DNA of 64,000 nucleotides from Pseudomonas sp. SST3 (GCF_003325755.1 NZ_QORI02000011.1:139427-203426); one strand, 5' to 3'. Positions 40,108-51,748 are shown, counted from the first letter of the stretch. Numbers and translations: made by a program. The notes: a model not told the origin generated them from the sequence alone.

Positions 40108-41271
40108 ATGAATCCGAACAAGATCGAAGAGCTGAACGCCATCCGTGAAGGTGTCCGCGGGCTCTGCGCCGAATTTCCCGCCGAATACTGGCGCAAGATC
40201 GACGAAGAGAAGGGCTTCCCGGAAGCCTTCGTGACGGCGCTGACCCAGGCCGGCTGGCTGTCGGCGATGATCCCGGAAGAATACGGTGGCTCGGGGCTCG
40301 GTCTGGCGGAGGCCTCGGTAATCCTTGAGGAAGTGAACCGTTGCGGTGGCAACTCAGGCACCGTGCACGGGCAGATGTACAACATGTTCACCCTGCTACG
40401 AAACGGCAGCGATGAGCAGAAGCGCTATTACCTGCCGAAGCTTGCCAGCGGTGAGCTGCGCCTGCAGTCCATGGGTGTCACCGAGCCGACTACCGGCACC
40501 GACACGACCAAGATCAAGACCACAGCGGTCAGGCAGGGCGACAAGTATGTGATCAATGGCCAGAAGGTCTGGATTTCGCGCATTCAGCATTCGGACCTGA
40601 TGATCCTGCTGGCGCGCACCACACCCCTGGCCGAGGTGAAGAAAAAATCCGAAGGCATGTCGATCTTCCTGGTCGACCTGCGCGAGGCCATCGGCAACGG
40701 CCTGACCGTCCAGCCGATCGCCAACATGGTCAACCACGAAACCAACGAGCTGTTCTTCGATAACCTGGAAATTCCGGCCAGCAACCTGATCGGCGAGGAG
40801 GGCAAAGGTTTCCGCTACATCCTTGATGGGCTTAACGCCGAGCGAACGCTTATTGCCGCCGAGTGTATCGGTGACGGCCGCTGGTTCGTCGAAAAGTCCG
40901 CACAGTACGCCCGCGACCGCGTGGTCTTCGGCCGGCCGATCGGGCAGAACCAGGGCGTGCAGTTCCCCATCGCCGAAGCGCACATCGAGATCGAGGCCGC
41001 CGACCTGATGCGTTGGCGCGCCTGCGAGGAATACGACAGCGGTCGCAACGCCGGGGCTGCGGCCAACATGGCCAAGTATCTGGCGGCAAAAGCGTCCTGG
41101 GAGGCAGCCAACGCCTGCCTGCAGACCCACGGTGGCTTCGGCTTCGCCAACGAATACGACGTCGAGCGCAAGTTCCGCGAGACCCGGCTGTATCAGGTGG
41201 CGCCCATCTCCACCAATTTGATCCTGTCTTATGTGGCCGAACACCTACTCGAACTGCCGCGCTCGTTCTGA
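40108..41271 (+). CDS. Acyl-CoA dehydrogenase of the itaconate operon
   Basis: A 387-residue FAD-dependent acyl-CoA dehydrogenase with the usual N-terminal helical, central beta and C-terminal helical regions (MGVTEPTTGTDTTKIKT at the flavin site; QTHGGFGFANEYDVERKFRE near the C-terminus). It corresponds in position to P. aeruginosa PA0879, which is in the itaconate cluster but is not one of the three core enzymes; it may act on a related C5 acyl-CoA. GAGGA precedes the ATG. The next gap carries palindromic repeats. Confidence 0.9.
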   Translation: MNPNKIEELNAIREGVRGLCAEFPAEYWRKIDEEKGFPEAFVTALTQAGWLSAMIPEEYGGSGLGLAEASVILEEVNRCGGNSGTVHGQMYNMFTLLRNGSDEQKRYYLPKLASGELRLQSMGVTEPTTGTDTTKIKTTAVRQGDKYVINGQKVWISRIQHSDLMILLARTTPLAEVKKKSEGMSIFLVDLREAIGNGLTVQPIANMVNHETNELFFDNLEIPASNLIGEEGKGFRYILDGLNAERTLIAAECIGDGRWFVEKSAQYARDRVVFGRPIGQNQGVQFPIAEAHIEIEAADLMRWRACEEYDSGRNAGAAANMAKYLAAKASWEAANACLQTHGGFGFANEYDVERKFRETRLYQVAPISTNLILSYVAEHLLELPRSF

Positions 41272-41294
41272 TGGCTCACGTAGGCGTTCGATCC

Positions 41295-41359
41295 GTGGAA
41301 AATGCCCCGTGTTTTCCACTCTATCGACCTGCCAAACGTAGGGTGGGCTTCAGCCCACC
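41295..41359. repeat. Two palindromic repeats inside the itaconate operon
   Basis: GTGGAAAA (41295-41302) pairs with TTTTCCAC (41312-41319), and a CGTAGGGTGGGC-TT-CAGCCCACC palindrome lies at 41337-41359. Both types recur in the window (43232-43263 and 25184-25360). They lie between the dehydrogenase and VOC genes, where the hairpins could trim or stabilise the mRNA. Confidence 0.85.
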
Positions 41360-41393
41360 AAAGCGGGCAAAACGTCAACGGAGGAGCGGTGCC

Positions 41394-41810
41394 ATGCAGA
41401 TCGACCACCTCGACCATCTGGTCCTGACCGTCGCCGATATCGAGGCGACGGTGGACTTCTACACCCGCGTGCTTGGCATGCAGGAGGTGACCTTCGGTGA
41501 AGGGCGCAAGGCGTTGGCCTTCGGTCAGCAGAAGATCAACCTGCACCAGGCCGGTCGCGAGTTCGAGCCTAAGGCTGAACGGCCAACGCCGGGCTCGGCG
41601 GATCTCTGCTTCATCGTCGCAACGCCGCTGGACGAGGTCGTCGCGCATCTCGAGCGCTTAGGCGTGGCGATCATCGAGGGGCCGGTGCAGCGCACCGGCG
41701 CGACTGGCCCGATCCGCTCGGTGTACGTCTGCGATCCCGATTTCAATCTGATCGAGCTATCCAACCGACTGGCCAATCCCTCGACCAACCCACTGGAGGC
41801 TGCGTCATGA
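41394..41810 (+). CDS. VOC (glyoxalase/dioxygenase) superfamily protein
   Basis: A 138-residue vicinal-oxygen-chelate protein with a complete metal site: H8, H51 and E121. It corresponds to P. aeruginosa PA0880 in the itaconate cluster, labelled a ring-cleaving dioxygenase by similarity; its true substrate is unknown. GGAGGAG lies at good spacing before the ATG at 41394. The stop overlaps the next start (ATGA). Confidence 0.88.
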   Translation: MQIDHLDHLVLTVADIEATVDFYTRVLGMQEVTFGEGRKALAFGQQKINLHQAGREFEPKAERPTPGSADLCFIVATPLDEVVAHLERLGVAIIEGPVQRTGATGPIRSVYVCDPDFNLIELSNRLANPSTNPLEAAS

Positions 41811-43159
41811 GTCAACACACCCAGGCGCTCACCGAATTCCTCGCAGGGCTGCGTTACGAGCAGATCCCCGATGCGGTGCTGGCGCGCACCGAAGACCTCT
41901 TTCTTGACTGGCTCGGCTCGGCGCTGGCCAGCGCGGGTTCCCATCCAATCCCGTTGTTCGAGCACCATGCCGCCCGGATGGGCCCGGCTGATGGACTGGC
42001 ACGGATCTTCGTCAATCGTACCGGCAGCTCGGCCTATTTTGCCGCGCTGGTGAACGGCGCGAGTTCTCATCTGGTCGAGCAGGATGACCTGCACAACAGC
42101 TCCGTGTTACACCCAGCAACGGTGGTGTTTCCCGCTGCACTGGCCGCCGCCCAGGATCTCGGCAAAACCGGCCGCGACCTGCTGCTGGCATCGGTCGCCG
42201 GCTACGAGGCGGGTATCCGTATCGGAGAGTTCCTTGGTCGCTCGCACTACCGCATCTTTCATACCACCGCCACGGTCGGCACCCTCGCTGCGGCGGTGGC
42301 GGTGGGCAAGTTGCTGGATTTCGATCAGCAACAGTTCACCCATTTGCTGGGCAGTGCCGGCACTCAGGCGGCGGGGCTCTGGGAGTTTCTCCGTGATGCT
42401 GCCGACTCCAAACAGCTGCATACGGCCAAGGCTGCCGCTGACGGTCTGCTGGCCGCCTACCTGACCGCCGACGGCCTGACGGGGGCGCAGGACATCCTCG
42501 AAGGCGAGCAGGGAATGGGGGCCGGAATGTCCAGCGATGCCGACCCGAGCAAGCTGTCGGATCGCCTCGGCACGCGCTGGGCGCTGGCGGAAACCTCCTT
42601 CAAATACCACGCCTCGTGCCGTCATACCCATCCGGCCGCCGATGCTTTGCTAGAGCTGATGCAGCGAGAAGGGCTCAAGGCAGAGGACATCGCCAGCGTC
42701 ACCACCCGCGTGCATCAGGGCGCTATCGACGTGCTCGGCCGGGTGGTGGTGCCGCAGACGGTGCACCAGGCCAAGTTCAGCATGGGCACCGTGCTCGGGT
42801 TGATCGCCCTGTACGGCAAGGCCGGGCTTCCGGAGTTCCACACGCTCGCTTTGACCGATCCGGCTGTTGCGGCATTTCGCAACAAGGTGTCGATGCGGCT
42901 CGACGCTGAGGTCGACGGAGCTTATCCAGCGCGCTGGCTGGGCCGGATCGAGGTGAACACCGTCGATGGGCGAACCTTGCGCGGGGCCATCGACGAACCC
43001 AAGGGCGATCCGGGAAACACCCTCAGCCGCGACGAGCTGGAAGACAAGTTTCGCCGCTTGGTGCAGTTCTCCGATGCGCGCAGCGCGGACGAGGCGGGCG
43101 CTTTGATCGAGAGGGTCTGGCAGTTGCGCGAGCTGCAGCAGCTGGACACGCTGGCCTGA
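41807..43159 (+). CDS. MmgE/PrpD family protein
   Basis: A 450-residue MmgE/PrpD protein, a family that includes 2-methylcitrate dehydratase and cis-aconitate decarboxylase. It corresponds to P. aeruginosa PA0881. A (de)hydratase or decarboxylase step on a C5-C7 acid is plausible. Conserved blocks include the DDLHNSSVLHPA segment and KYHASCRHTHPAADA. Translation is coupled to the VOC gene by a 4-base overlap. Confidence 0.88.
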   Translation: MSQHTQALTEFLAGLRYEQIPDAVLARTEDLFLDWLGSALASAGSHPIPLFEHHAARMGPADGLARIFVNRTGSSAYFAALVNGASSHLVEQDDLHNSSVLHPATVVFPAALAAAQDLGKTGRDLLLASVAGYEAGIRIGEFLGRSHYRIFHTTATVGTLAAAVAVGKLLDFDQQQFTHLLGSAGTQAAGLWEFLRDAADSKQLHTAKAAADGLLAAYLTADGLTGAQDILEGEQGMGAGMSSDADPSKLSDRLGTRWALAETSFKYHASCRHTHPAADALLELMQREGLKAEDIASVTTRVHQGAIDVLGRVVVPQTVHQAKFSMGTVLGLIALYGKAGLPEFHTLALTDPAVAAFRNKVSMRLDAEVDGAYPARWLGRIEVNTVDGRTLRGAIDEPKGDPGNTLSRDELEDKFRRLVQFSDARSADEAGALIERVWQLRELQQLDTLA

Positions 43160-43161
43160 GT

Positions 43162-43263
43162 CGTAGGGTGAATGACGGCGAAGCCTCATCTACCAGAACA
43201 GCGCCACCTTCGCAGAGACTTGAACAGACGCGTGGAAAAGGCGTTGCCGTTTTCCACCCTACG
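43162..43263. repeat. Composite palindromic repeat between mmgE and ict
   Basis: CGTAGGGTG (43162-43170) and CACCCTACG (43255-43263) form an outer inverted repeat. Inside the right end GTGGAAAA-GGC-GTT-GCC-G-TTTTCCAC (43232-43257) makes a strong hairpin. The element starts two bases after the MmgE stop codon. Confidence 0.8.
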
Positions 43264-43284
43264 CCGAACTTGCAGGAACCGAAC

Positions 43285-44490
43285 ATGACTGACACGAAAG
43301 CCAAACCCCGCCCACTCGATGGCATCACCGTGGTCAGCCTCGAGCACGCTATCGCCGCGCCGTTCTGCACGCGCCAACTGGCGGACCTGGGCGCTAGGGT
43401 GATCAAGATCGAGCGCCCTGGTTCCGGTGATTTCGCCCGTGGCTATGACGAGCGTGTCGATGGCTTGGCCTCGCACTTCGTCTGGACCAACCGCTCGAAA
43501 GAGAGTCTGACCCTCGACGTGAAGCACGAAGCCGCCGATGGCGTGCTCGAGCAACTGCTGGCAAAGGCCGACGTGCTGGTGCAGAACCTCGCGCCGGGCG
43601 CTGCGGCGCGAATGGGGCTGTCATTCGAGGCGCTGCACGAGCGCTTCCCACGGTTGATTGTCTGCGACATTTCCGGCTACGGCGAAGGCGGCCCCTACGA
43701 ACAGAAGAAGGCCTACGACCTGCTGATCCAGAGCGAGGGGGGATTTCTCTCCGTCACGGGTGGTCCGGGTGAAACCGAGATGGCCAAGGCCGGTTGTTCC
43801 ATCGCCGACATCGCCGCCGGCATGTATGCCTACACCGGGGTGCTTTCGGCATTGATGCTGCGTGACAAGACGGGCGAGGGTAGCCGCGTCGACGTGTCCA
43901 TGCTGGAAAGCCTGGTGGAGTGGATGGGCTACCCGCTGTACTACGCCTATGAGAATGCGCCGCCACCACCGCGTGCGGGTGCTGCGCACGCCACCATCTA
44001 CCCCTACGGACCGTTTCCCGCCGGCGATGGCGGTACCGTGATGCTTGGCTTGCAGAACGAACGCGAGTGGCGGATGTTCTGCGACAAGGTGCTGCTGCAA
44101 CCTGGATTGGCGGATGACGAACGCTTTTCCGCCAATTTCAAGCGGTCGGAGAACCGCGAGGTACTGCGCGCCATCATCGTCGAAACCTTCTCGACGCTCA
44201 CCGCTGAACAGCTGATCGAGCGCCTCGAGGCAGCATCCATCGCCAACGCTCACGTCAACGATATGGCTGGTGTCTGGGCTCATCCACAGCTCAAGGCCCG
44301 CCAACGCTGGAGCGAAGTGGACAGCCCATCCGGACGACTGCCTGCCTTATTGCCGCCGGGACGTAACGCCGCGTTTACGCCGCGTATGGACCCTATCCCC
44401 GCGCTCGGCCAACACACCGATGCGCTGTTGACGGAACTGGGCTATGGGCCGGACGACATACAGCGCCTACACGCGCAGGGTGCGGTGTGA
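43285..44490 (+). CDS. ict: Itaconate CoA-transferase (class III)
   Basis: A 401-residue family III (CaiB/BaiF) CoA-transferase. The catalytic aspartate of the family is D145 (KKAYDLLIQSEGG). In this cluster it matches P. aeruginosa Ict (PA0882), which moves CoA from succinyl-CoA to itaconate, the first step of degradation. AGGA lies before the ATG at 43285; the upstream part of the open frame falls in a repeat. A CitE-like lyase follows 178 bases downstream. Confidence 0.9.
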   Translation: MTDTKAKPRPLDGITVVSLEHAIAAPFCTRQLADLGARVIKIERPGSGDFARGYDERVDGLASHFVWTNRSKESLTLDVKHEAADGVLEQLLAKADVLVQNLAPGAAARMGLSFEALHERFPRLIVCDISGYGEGGPYEQKKAYDLLIQSEGGFLSVTGGPGETEMAKAGCSIADIAAGMYAYTGVLSALMLRDKTGEGSRVDVSMLESLVEWMGYPLYYAYENAPPPPRAGAAHATIYPYGPFPAGDGGTVMLGLQNEREWRMFCDKVLLQPGLADDERFSANFKRSENREVLRAIIVETFSTLTAEQLIERLEAASIANAHVNDMAGVWAHPQLKARQRWSEVDSPSGRLPALLPPGRNAAFTPRMDPIPALGQHTDALLTELGYGPDDIQRLHAQGAV

Positions 44491-44554
44491 CAGGCCCTCG
44501 GAGCAACAGCCGGTCAGAGCCGGTCCGCAGCAGCGGTGGTTCACCTTGTCGTTC

Positions 44555-44580
44555 GATCGCGAGCAAGCTCGCTCCTACAA
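44555..44580. repeat. REP element between ict and ccl
   Basis: GCGAGC-AA-GCTCGC (44559-44572) within GATCGCGAGCAAGCTCGC followed by TCCTACAA is the classic Pseudomonas REP core. It is a third repeat type inside the itaconate operon. Confidence 0.85.
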
Positions 44581-44668
44581 AAAAGCGCGCAGTGCGGCGG
44601 GTTGAAAGCGAAACATATCGCTGCCGCCAAGTGGTAGCCGGCCGGCGCGCCAACCTCACGAGATTGCC

Positions 44669-46538
<1,870 letters not shown>

Positions 46539-46549
46539 AGTCAGAAGGC

Positions 46550-46648
46550 GAGCCGCGCGCATTCGGTTGCGGCGGCTCTGCTCCAGCCGGTAAGAACCGG
46601 CGCCCAGCCGTTCCGCTCGATAGAGCACCCAAGCGCCGTAAGACGGCG
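46550..46648. terminator. Run of three hairpins after dctP
   Basis: Three stems follow in tandem: GAGCCGC/GCGGCTC (46550-46578), CCGGT-AAGA-ACCGG (46587-46600) and CGCCGT-AAG-ACGGCG (46634-46648). They lie between convergent genes and probably serve as a shared transcription end, though none has a good T run. Confidence 0.45.
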
Positions 46649-46660
46649 ACCTGGGGGGGC

Positions 46661-47068
46661 TTAGTGCCGAGGGCTCTGTTCCGGCATGCTCAGCAGCTGC
46701 TTTTCCATGTTCCAGTCGAAGGGCTCTTCATTCTGCTCGGCTTCATAGCGGCGTTCCTCCAGTTGCTGGAAGATTTCGATCTCTTCGTCCGGCATGAAGT
46801 GCAAGCAATCACCACCGAAGTACCAGAGCAGATCTCGCGGGACCAGATGGGCAATCTGCGGGTAGCGGTGAAAGACCTGGCAGATCATGTCCTGGCCCAT
46901 GTGCCGTTCTTCCGGCACGTCTTTCAGATTCATGATCAGCTCGTCGAAGCGCTCCAAGAACAGCGCGTGGCTTTCTTCGGATACCTGCTCGGATTCACCC
47001 ATGGCAAGCAGAATGCCGCGCAGATGGGCCAAAAGCGCCAGGTTGTGATCGTGATAGGGATTGGCCAT
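46661..47068 (-). CDS. PA2817-family conserved hypothetical protein
   Basis: A 135-residue acidic, helical cytoplasmic protein without signal peptide. It resembles the pseudomonad family named after PA2817, which in P. aeruginosa lies next to the large fadE gene as it does here. The WYFGGDCLHFMPDEEI segment is the most distinctive part. Function unknown. It lies 242 bases downstream of fadE on the same strand. Confidence 0.8.
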   Translation of the reverse strand: MANPYHDHNLALLAHLRGILLAMGESEQVSEESHALFLERFDELIMNLKDVPEERHMGQDMICQVFHRYPQIAHLVPRDLLWYFGGDCLHFMPDEEIEIFQQLEERRYEAEQNEEPFDWNMEKQLLSMPEQSPRH

Positions 47069-47231
47069 GGTTCACCTGTGTCGGTTTGGGCGCGGGATTA
47101 TAAGGTGCCGCGCGGATTAATTGGGCGTGTCTAGTTGACTCGACAGCTGAGCCTGGGTTCGGCGCAGGTGATGGATTGACGCTGCTGCGAGGCGTCTGCC
47201 GCGCGGTCTGAATGTCGCTGCGAAGGGCGGA

Positions 47232-47255
47232 GCCGGGGAGGCTTGGCTCCCCGGC
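47232..47255 (-). terminator. Stem-loop downstream of fadE
   Basis: A perfect 9-bp stem GCCGGGGAG (47232-47240) with CTCCCCGGC (47247-47255) encloses a six-base loop about 55 bases after the fadE stop. It lacks a T run, so it may be an attenuator or mRNA-protecting 3' end. Confidence 0.5.
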
Positions 47256-47310
47256 CGATGGTGGCATCGCGGCCGGTCCGTGGCCGGTGCGGCAGCCGCC
47301 TGACGATGAC

Positions 47311-49758
47311 CTAGCGGATTTTACCGGGGCTCGGCTCTAACTGTTCCTTAGAAAAATCATCGACGCTGATGACCTTGCGCCGTGCCGCCTCTGCTGCGGT
47401 CAGCTGTTGCGCCTCTTGCGCGTCGAGAACGCCGGCGGCCAAAGCCGCACTGATGAGATCTTCGCCAGCGGTCGGTTTGAAATCGCCGTTCTTGAGCGCT
47501 TTATGCAGCTTCTTATGCAGCGGTTGCGCAGCGGCCAGTGTGTCGAAGGCGTCTCGCAGATCCGCAAAGGCCTCGTTGCTGCCGAACGGGCGGTAAACGC
47601 CTTCCAGGATCTGCTCCAGCGCCGGATCGCCTTCCGGGCGGCCGAGGATGGCAGCCACTTCGGCATCCAGCGCATCGGATGGCCCCTTGTGCCGGGCGCC
47701 GAACGGGAATATCAGCATCTGCAGCACGCTACCAAGCAAGCGGTTAGGGAAGTTGCTCAAGGTGCCGGCCAGTGCCTCCTCGGCTTTGCACAGGCAATCC
47801 TCCAGCGCCCAGCGCAGCAGCGGCGCCTGCTCGGCTGGGTGGCCAAGGTCGTGATAGCGCTTGAGCGCGGCGGATGCCAGATACAGGTGGCTGAGCACAT
47901 CGCCAAGCCGTGCCGACAGGCGCTCGCGGCGCTTGAGTTCGCCGCCCAGCAGCATCATGGACAGGTCGGCGAGCATGGCGAACGCCGCGGCGATCCGGTC
48001 CAGCGCGCGGAAGTACGGACGGGTCAGCTCGGTCCCCGGCGCCTTGCCAAACAGGCCGAAGGTCAGCCCGAGCACCAGCGTGCTGGCCGTGTTGCTGACG
48101 GCGAAGCCGATGTGCTGCATCAGGAGTTTGTCGAATTTTTTCACGGCAGCGTCGCGGTCGGGTTCGTGGACCAGCTCCATCTCGCGCAATACGAAGGGAT
48201 GGCAGCGGATAGCGCCCTGGCCGAAGATCATCAGGTTGCGCGAAAGAATGTTCGCGCCTTCGACGGTGATGGAAATCGGTGCCGATAACCACAGGCGGCC
48301 CAAGTAATTATTCGGCCCCATGATGATGCCCTTGCCGCCGTGAATATCCATGGCGTCGGTGACGCATTCACGGCCGCGCTCGGTCAGGTGGTATTTGAGG
48401 ACGGCCGAGAGCACCGAGGGCTTCTCGCCCAGGTCGACCGCATTGGCCGTCAGGATTCGCGCGCTATCCATCAACCAGGCGTTGCCGCCGATGCGGGCAA
48501 GGGGCTCCTGGATGCCTTCGAATGCCGCCAGCGGCACGTTGAACTGCTCACGGATCTGCGCATAGCGGCCACAGACATAGCTGCACGTCTTGGCGGCGCT
48601 GACGCCGGTTGCCGGCAGTGAAATGGAGCGACCGACGGATAGGCAATTCATCAGCATCATCCAGCCTTTGCCGATCATGTCGTGCCCGCCGATGATCGCG
48701 TCCAGCGGGACGAATACGTCCTTGCCCCAGTTAGGCCCATTCATGAATGCCGCGCCCAGGGGCAGATGGCGACGGCCGATCTCGACGCCAGCGGTTTCGG
48801 TCGGAATCAGGGCGAGGCTGATGCCGAGCTCCTCTTCGTCACCGAGAAGATGCGCTGGATCGTATGTCTTGAAGGCGACACCTAGGAGGGTAGCGACCGG
48901 GCCCAGGGTGATGTAGCGCTTTTCCCAGTTCAGGCGCAGGCCGAGGACTTCCTCACCCTGCCATTGCCCTTTGCAGATCACGCCGCTGTCGTTCATCGCA
49001 CCGGCGTCGGAGCCAGCGTATGGGCCGGTCAGGGCAAAGCAGGGGATGTCCATGCCATTGGCCAGGCGCGGCAAGTAATGGTTGCGTTGTTCCTCGGTGC
49101 CGTAGTGCATCAGCAACTCGGCTGGGCCGAGCGAGTTGGGCACCATCACCGTGCTGGCAAGATCGCCGCTGCGCGTGGCGAGTTTCATGACAATCTGGGA
49201 ATGCGCGTAGGCTGAGAAGCCTTTACCGCCATATTTCTTGGGGATGATCAGGGCGAAAAAGCCTTCGGCCTTGATGTAATCCCAAGCCTCTTGAGGGAGA
49301 TCCAGTCGCTGGCCGATGTCCCAGTCGCTGACCATGGCGCACAGCGCTTCGGTGGGGCCGTCGACGAATGCCTGCTCTTCCTCGGTGAGCGTCGCCTTGG
49401 GGTAGCCGAGGAGGGTGTCCCAGTTCGGTCGGCCACTGAACAGCTCGCCGTCCCACCAGACACTGCCGGCGTCGATCGCATCGCGTTCGGTGTCGGAAAT
49501 GGGCGGCAGGACCTTCTTGAACCAGTCGAACATCGGTCCGCTGAGGTACTTGATGCGCAGGTCGGCCACCAGCAGGGGCGCCGCGACGGCGATGAGCATG
49601 AGCCAGAGGATGACCATCAGCCAGGCCGGAGTTTCATCGGCCGCCCCCATAAGCACCAGATACGCCGCAACCATGGCCAGCGCGGGTACGGGAGATACAC
49701 GCAGATGCGCGATCACGGCGATGCCGATCAGTAACGCGAGCAGCCAGAGCAGGGTCAT
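47311..49758 (-). CDS. fadE: Acyl-CoA dehydrogenase FadE (long form)
   Basis: An 815-residue FadE-type acyl-CoA dehydrogenase, the first oxidative step of fatty-acid beta-oxidation. Two or three N-terminal hydrophobic segments (about residues 1-70) suggest membrane association; the dehydrogenase core follows (about 110-500, with CFALTGPYAGSDAGAM at the FAD site), then a C-terminal domain specific to the FadE family. AAGGAAA precedes the ATG. It is divergent from the YadG/YadH-type ABC operon across 281 bases. Confidence 0.93.
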   Translation of the reverse strand: MTLLWLLALLIGIAVIAHLRVSPVPALAMVAAYLVLMGAADETPAWLMVILWLMLIAVAAPLLVADLRIKYLSGPMFDWFKKVLPPISDTERDAIDAGSVWWDGELFSGRPNWDTLLGYPKATLTEEEQAFVDGPTEALCAMVSDWDIGQRLDLPQEAWDYIKAEGFFALIIPKKYGGKGFSAYAHSQIVMKLATRSGDLASTVMVPNSLGPAELLMHYGTEEQRNHYLPRLANGMDIPCFALTGPYAGSDAGAMNDSGVICKGQWQGEEVLGLRLNWEKRYITLGPVATLLGVAFKTYDPAHLLGDEEELGISLALIPTETAGVEIGRRHLPLGAAFMNGPNWGKDVFVPLDAIIGGHDMIGKGWMMLMNCLSVGRSISLPATGVSAAKTCSYVCGRYAQIREQFNVPLAAFEGIQEPLARIGGNAWLMDSARILTANAVDLGEKPSVLSAVLKYHLTERGRECVTDAMDIHGGKGIIMGPNNYLGRLWLSAPISITVEGANILSRNLMIFGQGAIRCHPFVLREMELVHEPDRDAAVKKFDKLLMQHIGFAVSNTASTLVLGLTFGLFGKAPGTELTRPYFRALDRIAAAFAMLADLSMMLLGGELKRRERLSARLGDVLSHLYLASAALKRYHDLGHPAEQAPLLRWALEDCLCKAEEALAGTLSNFPNRLLGSVLQMLIFPFGARHKGPSDALDAEVAAILGRPEGDPALEQILEGVYRPFGSNEAFADLRDAFDTLAAAQPLHKKLHKALKNGDFKPTAGEDLISAALAAGVLDAQEAQQLTAAEAARRKVISVDDFSKEQLEPSPGKIR

Positions 49759-50039
49759 GCGATTTTCCTTGTTGAGCGAATGGCGTCCTACATGAGCATA
49801 GGCTTTTGAGATGAGCGGGAAAGGGACGAATCGACTCTGTTGATTTCAAATAATGACCGGAGTGTGCAGGATGAGTTCTGGGGTGGCACGTAGGCGCAGC
49901 GATTCCGAGTCCGTCCTTGGAGCGACGTTTATTGTGTTGCCTGGCTTGGACTGCGTTCGTCGCGAGGCGCATGGTGGTTGCAATCGCTCGATGCAGCCCT
50001 TATCTAGTCTTGATCTCTCTGCTTTGCGTGCATTCTTCT

Positions 50040-50972
50040 ATGAGTACTGCTCTGTCCATTCGGCAGTTGACCAAGGTTTACGGAAACGGCTTCGAGGCGC
50101 TCAAGGGGATCGACCTGGATGTGGCTGAAGGTGACTTCTTTGCATTGCTGGGCCCCAACGGCGCTGGCAAGTCCACCACCATCGGCATTCTGTCGACGCT
50201 GGTGAACAAGACCGGCGGCACGGTCAATGTGTTCGGCCACGATCTTGACCGCGACCCGTCCGGGCTCAAGCGTTGCCTGGGTGTGGTACCTCAGGAGTTC
50301 AACTTCAACCAGTTCGAGAAGGCCTTCGACATTCTTGTCACCCAGGCCGGCTACTACGGCATTCCGGCGAAAGTCGCGAAAGAACGCGCCGAGCAGTACC
50401 TCAATCAGCTGGGGCTGTGGGACAAGCGCGATGTGTCCTCGCGGATGCTATCCGGTGGCATGAAGCGGCGCCTGATGATCGCCCGTGCGCTGATTCACCG
50501 GCCACGTCTGCTGATTCTTGATGAACCCACAGCCGGCGTGGATATCGAGCTACGCCGTTCGATGTGGTCATTCCTCACCGAGCTCAATCGTGAGGGGATC
50601 ACTATCATTCTGACCACGCACTATCTGGAAGAGGCCGAGCAGCTGTGCCGCAACATCGGTATCATCGACCACGGAAAGATCGTCAAGAACACCAGCATGC
50701 GCGAATTGCTCAAACAGTTGCATGTAGAGACCTTCCTGCTGGACCTGAAGGAGTCGCAGCTGGTGCCGCCAGAGCTGGGCAACTACCCGGCGAGACTGGT
50801 TGATCATCACACCCTCGAGGTGCAAGTCGACAAGAGTCAGGGTGTCACCGATCTGTTTCGGATGCTTTCGGCGCAGGGCATCGAGGTGCTGAGCCTGCGC
50901 AACAAGACCAATCGGCTGGAGGAGCTGTTCGTTTCGATGGTGGAGAACAATCTGCCGAAGGTGGCCAAATGA
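50040..50972 (+). CDS. ABC transporter ATPase (YadG type)
   Basis: A 310-residue ABC ATPase with Walker A GPNGAGKST (38-46), the LSGGM signature and Walker B LLILDEPTAGVD, plus a C-terminal regulatory extension. With the next gene it forms an ABC-2 type exporter like E. coli YadGH; the substrate is unknown. The ATG at 50040 opens the conserved core but has no clear ribosome-binding site. The stop overlaps the permease start (ATGA, 50969-50972). Confidence 0.92.
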   Translation: MSTALSIRQLTKVYGNGFEALKGIDLDVAEGDFFALLGPNGAGKSTTIGILSTLVNKTGGTVNVFGHDLDRDPSGLKRCLGVVPQEFNFNQFEKAFDILVTQAGYYGIPAKVAKERAEQYLNQLGLWDKRDVSSRMLSGGMKRRLMIARALIHRPRLLILDEPTAGVDIELRRSMWSFLTELNREGITIILTTHYLEEAEQLCRNIGIIDHGKIVKNTSMRELLKQLHVETFLLDLKESQLVPPELGNYPARLVDHHTLEVQVDKSQGVTDLFRMLSAQGIEVLSLRNKTNRLEELFVSMVENNLPKVAK

Positions 50973-51748
50973 ACGCAGAATTCCGGCCCAATCTGGTTGC
51001 TTTGCAGACTATCGTTCACCGAGAAATCCGCCGCTACACGCGAATCTGGCCGCAGACGCTGCTGCCTCCGGCGATCACGATGGTGTTGTATTTCGTCATC
51101 TTCGGGAACTTGATCGGTGCGCGGATCGGCCAGATGGATGGCTTCACCTACATGGAGTACATCGTGCCGGGGCTGATCATGATGTCGGTGATCACCAACT
51201 CCTACAGCAATGTCGTCTCGAGTTTTTTCAGCAGCAAGTTCCAGCGCTCCATCGAAGAGCTGCTGGTGTCTCCGGTATCGCCGCATGTGATTCTTATCGG
51301 TTTCGCATTGGGCGGCATCACTCGAGGGCTGGCCGTTGCGCTGATCGTCACGTTGCTGTCGATGTTCTTTACCGATCTGCAGGTGCATCACCTGGGCATT
51401 ACGCTTCTGGTGATCGCATTGACCTCGACGATCTTCGCGCTGGGTGGCTTTATCAATGCAGTGTTCGCGCGGAATTTCGACGATATTTCGATCATTCCGA
51501 CGTTTGTGCTAACGCCGCTGACCTACCTGGGTGGCGTGTTCTATTCGATCAATCTGCTTTCGCCGTTCTGGCAGACCTTGTCGCTGGCCAACCCCATCCT
51601 GCATATGGTCAATGCGTTCCGTTACGGCATTCTCGGGGTTTCGGACATTCGCATCGGCATTGCCATCAGCTTCATGGCGGTGGCGGCGATTGTGATGTAT
51701 CTCTGGTGCATCCGCTTGCTCAAGAGCGGGCGCGGCATGCGCCAGTAA
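50969..51748 (+). CDS. ABC-2 type permease (YadH type)
   Basis: A 259-residue ABC-2 permease with six predicted helices. The EELLVSPVSPHVILIGF segment and the C-terminal NPILHMVNAFRYG motif are diagnostic of this family. It pairs with the overlapping upstream ATPase. The same pair lies near fadE and queF in P. aeruginosa. The substrate is unknown; some relatives export polysaccharide or lipid-linked molecules. Confidence 0.92.
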   Translation: MNAEFRPNLVALQTIVHREIRRYTRIWPQTLLPPAITMVLYFVIFGNLIGARIGQMDGFTYMEYIVPGLIMMSVITNSYSNVVSSFFSSKFQRSIEELLVSPVSPHVILIGFALGGITRGLAVALIVTLLSMFFTDLQVHHLGITLLVIALTSTIFALGGFINAVFARNFDDISIIPTFVLTPLTYLGGVFYSINLLSPFWQTLSLANPILHMVNAFRYGILGVSDIRIGIAISFMAVAAIVMYLWCIRLLKSGRGMRQ

